Positions 56,628 to 64,000 of a DNA stretch of 64,000 bases are shown piece after piece. How positions within the stretch are numbered: the first letter of the stretch is position 1; every line of letters starts with the position of its first letter. Origin of the DNA: Marsupella aquatica (taxonomy: Eukaryota > Marchantiophyta). Position numbers and translations under genes: made by a program. The stretch is taken from the NCBI GenBank assembly GCA_973895155.1, contig OZ316898.1, positions 6,138,001-6,202,000 of the forward strand, in the 5' to 3' direction. The notes under the pieces were generated by a model. The model did no database searches, was not told where the DNA came from, and saw nothing but the letters and a program-made list of their open reading frames with translations.

Positions 56628-59600
56628 ATGGCGACTACTAGGATTGGAGGTCAAAGGTTTGAGGTGGAAAAATTTGATGGTCGGATGGACTATACAATGT
56701 GGGAACGTAACGTGAGGGATGCACTTAGAGCGATGGGCCTAGGCAAGGTACTAAGATCTCAACCCAAGGAGATGGAAGATGATGATTGGCATGATCTTCA
56801 GGATCAAGCGGTAAGCATTGTTGGAATGTACCTGAAAAATAATGTGAAAAAGCAATTCGAGGAAAAATCAACACAAACGGTGACGGACTTGTTTCAAGCA
56901 TTGCGCAACAAGTACTACAAGAAGGAGATGTCAAACCAAATGTATGCAAGCCTGAAGCTCATGCAATTCAAAATGGCTGATGGAGTCAAGATTCAAGATC
57001 ATATCGATCAGTTCAATGATCTTGTGGTTGACCTAGAGAATTTGGGGGAACATTTGAGCGAAGAAAAGAAAGCCTTACAACTCTTGAGCTCACTACCACC
57101 TTCGTACCAATCTTTGTCTCGAGTTCTTCTATTCCGTGATAAGACAACTATATCCTACAATGATGTGGTGAGTGCCCTGTTGACCGATGACATGCAGTCT
57201 AAGTTAGTTTCTTCAGCTCATCCTACCTCAACCTCATCATCAACAGCATTGTTGGTAGAAAGAGGCAAATCAAGGGAGCCATCTCATGAAAACAAAAGGT
57301 TTAACCCACTTCCCATGGAGCGAGGAAGGTTCCACGACCGATCTTTTGGTAGGAGAAGGTTTAGATCCAGATCTAGATCTCGATCCAAATCACCATCCAA
57401 GTCTACTCGTGAGATAAAGTGTTGGAAGTGTGATAAAGTGGGCCACATGAAGAAGGATTGTCGCGTCAAAGACACATTCAAGGAAGTTGCCGGTTCTTCA
57501 GTCCAAGTAGTTGTTCGAAAAGAGGATAGTGAAGGATTTGCATTGTGTACCACTTCCCAAGTTGAGGATTGTCAATGGATTTTGGATTCCGCTTGCTCGT
57601 ATCACATGTGTTATATGCGTGAATTTTTCTCATCCTACACTCCTATCAACGGATCTGTTTTGATGGGAAATAATCATTCTTGCAAAGTTTTAGGGATTGG
57701 ATCCGTAAAGATTCAACTACCTGGTGGCAAGTACTGTACTCTATCAAATGTCAGACACATTCCAGAAATGTGTAAGAATTTGATTTCTCTTGGCTACTTG
57801 GATGCGAAGGGTTATCAATGGAGTGCAACTGATGGGGTGTTAACAGTCACGCATGGATCAACTGAAGTTCTTATTGGCAAGAGGAAAAGAAACATCTATG
57901 TCTTGGAAGGCACCACCCTTCCTGCCGAAGTCAATTTGGTCACATCTCAGGAGGAGAAAATCAATTTATGGCATGCTCGGCTTGGTCACATGAGTGAAAA
58001 AAGTTTAGAAATTTTACACAAGCGACATCTCCTACCAGGATTGCAAGCATGCAAGTTGAGTTTTTGTGATCATTGCATTGTCGGCAAGAAAATAAGAACT
58101 CCATTTCTGACTGCTATTCATCATTCTAAAATTGTACTTGAGTATATTCATTCCGATGTGTGGGGTCCTGCTCCGGTTTCCTCACATTCAGGCAAACAAT
58201 ACTATGTATCGTTTATCGATGATTACTCAAGGTTTGTTTGGATTTATTTCATTGCCCATAAGTTTGAAGTGCTTTCCATCTTCAAACAATGGGTAGCTCA
58301 AGTTGAGACACAGACTGCAAAGAATGTGAGATATCTACGATCAGATAATGGTGGTGAATACACCTCTAGCAAGTTCAACACATATTGTGCAAATAAGGGA
58401 ATTACTCACCATCTCACAACTGTGTACACTCCTGAGCAAAATGGTGTTGCTGAGCGACTCAACCGCACATTGTTGGAGCGAGCAAGGAGCATGTTGAGCC
58501 ACTCTAAATTGCCACAAATCTTTTGGATGGAAGCTGTCAACATAGCTGCTTATCTAGTAAATCTCTCTCCTAGTCGGGCAATTACTTACAAAACCCCCTT
58601 TGAGCTATGGCACAATCGACCTGCTGATTATTCAAAGCTTAGGGTTTTTGGTTGTGAAGCATATGCACATGTTCCTAGCAACAATAGGACTAAGCTAGAT
58701 CCTAGAGCCCATAAATGCATTTTTCTTGGTTATAAGTATGAAGTTAAAGGTTATCGGTTGTGGGATCCAGTTGATTGCAAGTTACTTGTTAGTCGGGATG
58801 TATCCTTCAATGAAGAAAAATCATTGAAGGAGGGGGAGATAGATCAATTCCCTACTACTAACAAAGAGCAATCTCCTCCTCTAGAGGATTTAAGGGGAGA
58901 GAATGTGTCAAATGAAGAATATGTTGACACTACTGTAAGGCAAAGCGCACTACAATCAGATCAACCAGAGTCTTCAGTGCGAAGAGGAACTCGAAAATGT
59001 CAAGCCCGGAAAAGGTATGGAACTTGGCTTCCTTCTGATCAAGTGGATTTGAATGAAGAATCTATTGATGCATTGGTGACAGAAGATGGAGATCCATCCT
59101 CATTTCGAGAGGTCCTAGCTTCTATGGAGAAGCAACAGTGGCAGACGGCGATGCGCATGGAAATGAAATCACTTCATGATAACAAGACTTGGGAACTCAC
59201 AAGTCTACCTAGTGACAAGCAGGCTGTTGACAACAAGTGGGTGTATAGAAAGAAAGATGGACCCACGGAGGATGCTGAGAAGATATTTAAGGCTCGGTTG
59301 GTAGCCAAGGGTTTTACTCAACAGAAAGGTATAGACTACAATGAGGTTTTTTCACCCGTAGCAAAGTATTCAACAATACGTTTGCTATGTGCTCTTGTAG
59401 TTTTATTTGATCTAGTTTTAGATCAAATGGATGTTGTCACGGCATTCTTATATGGATCGTTGGATGAGGTGATTTACATGAGGCAACCAGAGGGTTTTGT
59501 ACAAAAGGGCAAGGAAAATTTGGTATGCAGATTGCTAAAATCCTTGTATGGATTAAAGCAGAGCCCAAGGCAGTGGAACAAGCGTTTTGATGAATTTTTG

Positions 59601-60632
59601 AAATCGCTTGGATTTTTGCGAAGCGTGTACGATCCATGTGTTTACATCAGGCGTGTGAACAACATAGGTTTTAAGTTTGTCATTGCAGCAAAGGATAGGG
59701 GCGAAGTTGATAAGCTTAAGGCCCAACTCAGTTCTGAGTTTAAGATGAAGGACTTGGGCACAGCCAAGAGGATCCTAGGCATGGAGATTGTCAGGGATGT
59801 GAACAAAGCCAAACTTTGGCTGACGCAAAAAAGATATGCAGAGAAGGTGCTCTCAAAATTCAACATGGCAGATGCTAAGGCTGTGAGTGTTCCTTTGGCA
59901 AGGCATTTCAATATTTTTGCAGCATTTTGTCCATCGGATGCAACAGACAAAAGTTTGATGTCCAAAGTTCCTTATGAAAGTGCTGTGGGCAGTTTAATGT
60001 ATCTCATGGTATGCACCCGACCAGACATAGCTTATGCCGTTAGCAAGGTAAGCAGATACATGACAAATCCAGGAAAAGTCCATTGGGAAGCAGTGAAATG
60101 GATTTTGCGCTACATCAGAGGTTCCACTAAGAAGGGTTTATTGTTTGATGCAAGTTCAAACAATATGAAAGTGCTTCAAGGTTATGTGGATGCAGACTAC
60201 GCAGGTGATCTGGATAAGAGGAGATCAACAACTGGATATGTATTTACACTTGCTGGTGGATGCATTAGTTGGAAGTCTACTCTCCAAAAGTGTGTTGCAA
60301 AGTCTACTATGGATGCCGAGTATGTAGCGGCAGCAGAAGCAGCATCAGAGACCATTTGGTTGAAAAAGCTTGTCAAAGAGATGGGCTTATCACAAGATTC
60401 TGTGTATCTTCATTGTGACAGTCAAAGTGCAATTTACACTGCCAAGAATCAGGTGATGGATGGCAGGGTAAAGCACATTGATGTCCGCTATCATTTCATC
60501 CGACAGGCATTATCGGATGATGAATTTGAGCTTGTCAAGATTGATGGAAAGCTTAATCCAGCGGATGCTTTTACCAAAGTATTAGACTCCAATAGTTTTT
60601 CAAGGCATTGTAATTATTTACAAATATTGTAA
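56628..60632 (+). CDS. Copia-2 gag-pol polyprotein, RT catalytic box missing
   Basis: A 1334-codon frame without stops. Gag is at ~1-260 with a CCHC knuckle (CWKCDKVGHMKKDC). The protease is at ~315 (WILDSACSYHMC). The GAG-pre-integrase motif follows (LWHARLGHMSEKSL). Integrase has HSDVWGP, FIDDYSRF, RSDNGGEY and TPEQNGVAE. RT covers ~860-1060 (NKWVYRKK, LVAKGFTQQ, FSPVAKYSTIR, MDVVTAFLYG, SLYGLKQSPRQW). RNase H has YVDADYAGD, RRSTTGYVF, DAEYVAAAEA and LHCDSQSAI. Near residue 1012 the RT passes from NNIGFKFVI directly to AAKDRGEVDKL. The Y/FVDD active-site segment that copia RTs carry there is absent, an in-frame loss of roughly ten residues. The product should make particles and integrase but no cDNA unless helped in trans. 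Confidence 0.9.
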   Translation: MATTRIGGQRFEVEKFDGRMDYTMWERNVRDALRAMGLGKVLRSQPKEMEDDDWHDLQDQAVSIVGMYLKNNVKKQFEEKSTQTVTDLFQALRNKYYKKEMSNQMYASLKLMQFKMADGVKIQDHIDQFNDLVVDLENLGEHLSEEKKALQLLSSLPPSYQSLSRVLLFRDKTTISYNDVVSALLTDDMQSKLVSSAHPTSTSSSTALLVERGKSREPSHENKRFNPLPMERGRFHDRSFGRRRFRSRSRSRSKSPSKSTREIKCWKCDKVGHMKKDCRVKDTFKEVAGSSVQVVVRKEDSEGFALCTTSQVEDCQWILDSACSYHMCYMREFFSSYTPINGSVLMGNNHSCKVLGIGSVKIQLPGGKYCTLSNVRHIPEMCKNLISLGYLDAKGYQWSATDGVLTVTHGSTEVLIGKRKRNIYVLEGTTLPAEVNLVTSQEEKINLWHARLGHMSEKSLEILHKRHLLPGLQACKLSFCDHCIVGKKIRTPFLTAIHHSKIVLEYIHSDVWGPAPVSSHSGKQYYVSFIDDYSRFVWIYFIAHKFEVLSIFKQWVAQVETQTAKNVRYLRSDNGGEYTSSKFNTYCANKGITHHLTTVYTPEQNGVAERLNRTLLERARSMLSHSKLPQIFWMEAVNIAAYLVNLSPSRAITYKTPFELWHNRPADYSKLRVFGCEAYAHVPSNNRTKLDPRAHKCIFLGYKYEVKGYRLWDPVDCKLLVSRDVSFNEEKSLKEGEIDQFPTTNKEQSPPLEDLRGENVSNEEYVDTTVRQSALQSDQPESSVRRGTRKCQARKRYGTWLPSDQVDLNEESIDALVTEDGDPSSFREVLASMEKQQWQTAMRMEMKSLHDNKTWELTSLPSDKQAVDNKWVYRKKDGPTEDAEKIFKARLVAKGFTQQKGIDYNEVFSPVAKYSTIRLLCALVVLFDLVLDQMDVVTAFLYGSLDEVIYMRQPEGFVQKGKENLVCRLLKSLYGLKQSPRQWNKRFDEFLKSLGFLRSVYDPCVYIRRVNNIGFKFVIAAKDRGEVDKLKAQLSSEFKMKDLGTAKRILGMEIVRDVNKAKLWLTQKRYAEKVLSKFNMADAKAVSVPLARHFNIFAAFCPSDATDKSLMSKVPYESAVGSLMYLMVCTRPDIAYAVSKVSRYMTNPGKVHWEAVKWILRYIRGSTKKGLLFDASSNNMKVLQGYVDADYAGDLDKRRSTTGYVFTLAGGCISWKSTLQKCVAKSTMDAEYVAAAEAASETIWLKKLVKEMGLSQDSVYLHCDSQSAIYTAKNQVMDGRVKHIDVRYHFIRQALSDDEFELVKIDGKLNPADAFTKVLDSNSFSRHCNYLQIL

Positions 60633-60824
60633 ATAGAGTTAACCAAGAAAATGTCTCTATATGAGTACTCCATCCGATGGCTTATCGGCTACGGCTTAGT
60701 TCTAGTTAACCCTTGCATTAGGGGGAGGGTCTTTTGGCCTTACTGTCTTGAACTTCCCGCGGAGGAACTTGTAAGGAAAAGACAATATTATGAACCCTCC
60801 CAAGACGTGAGTCAAGGGGGAGTT

Positions 60825-61150
60825 TGTAGAGGTTAACTCAGTCTTGGGTTGAACTATGGTTAGGATGTTAACTAGGGTTAGAGTAAACCCTAGTTGAAGA
60901 GATTGATCCTTATCTCTTCAACTTGTATGTGGTGTGAGAACACACACAAGAGAGTTCTCAAGAGAGAACACAGGGATATAGCAAGAGATGAGAGCTTGAA
61001 GAGATGGGAGCTATGGTGATGCTTGAGTACACACATAATCGTTAATAAAGCTTTGTATTCCCGTGGACGTAACCAACCTAGAGGCGAACCACGTAACTAT
61101 TGAGCACGTGTATGTTTGGAGTGTATTTCCTGATCTGATTTCTCCCCACA
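60825..61150 (+). repeat. 3' LTR of Copia-2
   Basis: TGTAGAGGTTAAC to CTCCCCACA, preceded by a polypurine tract at about 60814-60822 and followed by the ATATC duplication. Confidence 0.95.
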
Positions 61151-61155
61151 ATATC

Positions 61156-64000
61156 AAGTGGGGTCTAGTGTGCATATCAGGATTTACAACAAGAAAATTG
61201 AGCAAATTGAGAAAATTGCAATCTATGAAGTGGAAATATACTCAGCAGAGGCAGTCACTCACTCCTGGTTTCTCTTGCTGCCATTTCAACACTACAATAC
61301 GGCAGAAAACCATTTAATTCAAGGAAAGCCAAGGTGTCTTTGTGTAACATAGGAGCAAATCTGTTCCCTTGAGAGCAAAGTACAGCACATCAATGCCATG
61401 CCACACATGCCTCGAAACTCCTTAGTCAAATATGTCTACAGATCAAAAACCACAGAGATAAATAATAGATTAGGTCTCAAGCACTACCAAGAACAACATC
61501 CTTAACTATCCTCCTTGTTGGGCAGATTAGCCAGGTCTTATGGAAGTCTGTTAAGAACAAAAAGCTACAGAAGGAAGATTTCGAAGCCCATAAGGATTGT
61601 ACTGGGAACGCATAACTCACGAGCCAAGGACTGTGAATTTAGACCCCTCATTGGAACTATAATGTAAAGACACAAGACAAGGATATGATGGAGGCTCAAA
61701 CCTCATCCACGAAAATGAGTGTTAATTATTCCAAGGGAAAACTCTACTCTACTGGCAGGAGAGGAGATGGTTGGTAAGTCCCACTCAATGTAGGTTTGTG
61801 TCAGTCCCCTCTGACAAATAAGCACAGACGCAAGTACTCTGATAATCAATGGTCCAGATTGATCAATGTGAAATCTATAACCAATGTGTAATTGTATACC
61901 ACGAGTAGGGTGGGGGCTCCTCGTGCTATGGGACCACATTGGAAAGGGAAAATTACTTGTTGGATGATATGCTCATCTCCTTGGAAACCAAACCATGTCT
62001 CCTCGTGCTGTGGGACCACCAAACCTGAGATATCCTCGCTTTTCCCAATAAATAGTGCCGATCCATTAAAAAATTCAAAGCAATCATTTCAATAAAAAAG
62101 GATATCCATAGGGACAACCCACATTAGAATCCAGATTACAGTAAATAAATCTTCCTTGCATTCCTTTAAAGTTTTCGAATACTTTGACCGAAACTGAAGG
62201 CCGCATGGACCCAAACATTTGACAAAATGCCTGATGGACCAGCACAACACAGACACACTGCCAAAAAGAAATTTGTAATTCAGAGAGCAGTTTTCCTTTA
62301 TTCTTCATAGAACATGCATACTTTTCTTCTCTACAGTAACCTGGTCCATCTGAATTGCAAAGTTCATGGAGTTGTCCATTACTCTCTAATTTGAGCTTTT
62401 GAAAATGGACCCATGTACTGAAGTAAGCCAAACAACGTAACACTAAGCTTTGCCTTGCTTAGAAAGGCACTGCAAATCCAGTTTTGTGAGAGTGGAATCT
62501 TCAAACATGGACCTTCGATCCCAAAAATCAACCCAAAACAACCACTAGAACTATTCTATATCCCTCCTTACTAGCAGAGAACCAAGGTTTACCTCCAAAG
62601 GTAATTGTTCATACTTGAAGGGTCTCCCAAATGTACTTGATCCTACCTGCTGACATTTTTTTTCTTATATTCACTGATCTGAATATCTGAAACACATCGA
62701 AGCCTAAAATTTACTTTTATTAGATTTCATCGCTTAACCATTGTTTCCACTAAGATGCTTGAATTGACAATATTGTCACAGTTTTATTTGTATTTACAAA
62801 TATGCCGCCATTCCCCACTAGATTTATAATGGGACTCATCCAATCTTCTCACTGTCAATTGTGTTATTAGCAGTCAGTAGTTGTGGACTTTGCTCTTTGG
62901 CTCCATGAAAATCTGCCGGGAGTAATTGTTATCCCCTTGTGCTCTTGTGGTCTGGGGCCTTCAGTTTGTTCTATTTCCTTCCATTATTTCAGTCTGTAGT
63001 CCCTGTGGCAGGTTGCTGACTGGTTTTTCGTTTGGCCCTATGGGGCTCCCTGTTTTTCTTTTTTTCCTTTTGAAAACTTAGGTTGGGTTTTCTCATGCCC
63101 TAGACTCGTAGCCAATTGCACAGCTCCATGTCTAGAGTGGGGTTCCCTGTCTGGTGTTCCAAAAATTAAAAAGAACACCAAATCCATGCAAACTCATTAT
63201 CAAACACAGCAAATTTGGCAATTACCCCTCCCCTGCCTCCCCACCTATTTGTTTGTTAGAGCACACATGGAGAGTAGTGTATATCACGCTGCCAATGAAT
63301 TTTTATCGCATAACCAGGGAGGCAGGTCCCAAAGACCAGAGACCCCATAAAGAGAAGAAACCAGGGAAAAACCTAGGAGGACCAAAGAGCCAAAAGCTAT
63401 GAAGTCCCCAACATGACAAGAGAACTAGAGTCATCCGAAATTCCCCATTTACCCTAGTGCCATCCCGGCAGCGCAAAAACTAAGTAATCATGATTTTTTT
63501 CTTAGGTTTGGGTTGGCCTATCGTTTTCCCCCAAAAGAGTGCCATTGCCCTGTATTCAAATAGTGGACCATAGGGCACTCTATTTGAATAGTGCTCCCGT
63601 TGTGCTGTATTCAAGTTTTGACTATATGTTTTTATTATTTGTACTGGCAGGGCATTGTGTTAAAAAATGGGGTTCAACTATTAGTTTTGTGCTTGAATAT
63701 TGACATGGTCATATGATTCATGATTTTGTACCATTATTGCTCTAACATAGAACAATTTAGTGTCAAAATTCAAACACAGAGTCCAACCTGAACACAATGC
63801 CCCGAACACAATGCCGACATTTGAAAGATATCCCTCGAATGTTGTGTATTTTGACTCGTGCTCCAGTTCATATGTGTTTTTCCGACAATCTGTTAGGGGA
63901 GAAAGCATAATCTCTTTGGGCTGGCCTAGCATGTGCTAGGCTAAGCACCTGGGCCCAGGGCCCTATGCCACTACAGTAGGGCTCGAGGTGAATGATGGAA
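61156..64000. other. Intergenic to window end, nothing recognised
   Basis: AT-rich sequence. The only structure noticed is an inverted pair (TATTCAAATAGTG and CACTCTATTTGAATA, 63555-63595) and a short direct repeat GAACACAATGCC near 63790-63813. Short frames (62084-62443 minus, 63154-63402 plus) match no family I know. Confidence 0.35.

Larger units (their letters stand above)
55130..61150 (+). mobile_element. Copia-2: LTR retrotransposon (Ty1/copia), 6.0 kb
   Basis: LTRs of 326 bp (55130-55455 and 60825-61150) differ at about five positions (about 1.5%), so insertion is recent. ATATC target duplications flank it. The primer-binding site TGGTATCAGAGCTC is at 55458, and a purine tract (AAGGGGGAG) precedes the 3' LTR. 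The leader of nearly 1.2 kb before the ATG is long. The 3' LTR starts with the canonical TG, whereas the 5' LTR starts TATAGAGG, a point change in the terminal dinucleotide. The single gag-pol frame is uninterrupted but lacks the RT active-site box. Confidence 0.95.

Noticed and set aside
63555-63595. A MITE based on TATTCAAATAGTG inverted pair
   Set aside because: The inverted pair is very short, has no supporting target duplication, and the outer limits are undefined.

Overview
This is nuclear DNA of a land plant. Both host genes belong to plant families (one carries the plant-specific DCD domain, the other is a plant TRP/TRFL telomere-repeat-binding protein). They have many GT-AG introns and sit in a background of Copia retrotransposons, TIR DNA transposons, MITEs and tandem repeats. 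A non-seed plant such as a bryophyte or lycophyte is a guess only; nothing in the sequence fixes the species.

Layout. 1-1250: diverged tandem repeats and a GC-rich minisatellite. 1250-4977: low-information sequence with GA/CT microsatellites, ending in the leader of gene 1. 4978-13534 (+): a ten-exon gene of about 1428 codons. Its first four exons encode a complete DCD domain; the later exons encode a TRF4/MEE44-like non-canonical poly(A) polymerase (nucleotidyltransferase) core. All junctions join in frame, so this reads as a DCD-nucleotidyltransferase fusion, the main finding of the window. 16241-19868 (+): a pogo-like DNA transposon with recognisable TIRs, TA target duplications and a broken DDD transposase. 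20927-22709: a TIR element without recognised coding. 24209-32337: a second TIR element with arms of about 430-490 bp, whose right arm was split by a young Copia retrotransposon (26393-32121). That Copia carries, antisense between pol and the 3' LTR, an ORF with an RNase H1 N-terminal/caulimovirus-VI type domain. 32380-35405: minisatellites, a MITE and a tRNA-like tandem repeat.

35932-41138 (-): a nine-exon telomere-repeat-binding protein gene of 965 codons, with the TRP N-terminal motif, a ubiquitin-like domain, and a C-terminal Myb domain containing the VDLKDKWKT signature. Upstream of it lies a GC- and pyrimidine-rich stretch to about 44.8 kb. 45.6-54.9 kb: decayed Copia remains, MITEs, tandem duplications and unassigned sequence. 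55130-61150 (+): a second, recent Copia element with one uninterrupted 1334-codon gag-pol frame that nevertheless lacks the reverse-transcriptase YVDD-type catalytic box. 61.2-64 kb: nothing recognised.

The two host genes are not obviously linked in function: one would act on RNA 3' ends, the other on telomeric DNA. Most of the rest is transposon history, including a clear nested insertion. Splice sites were read by eye from consensus, phase and family conservation, without transcript evidence.
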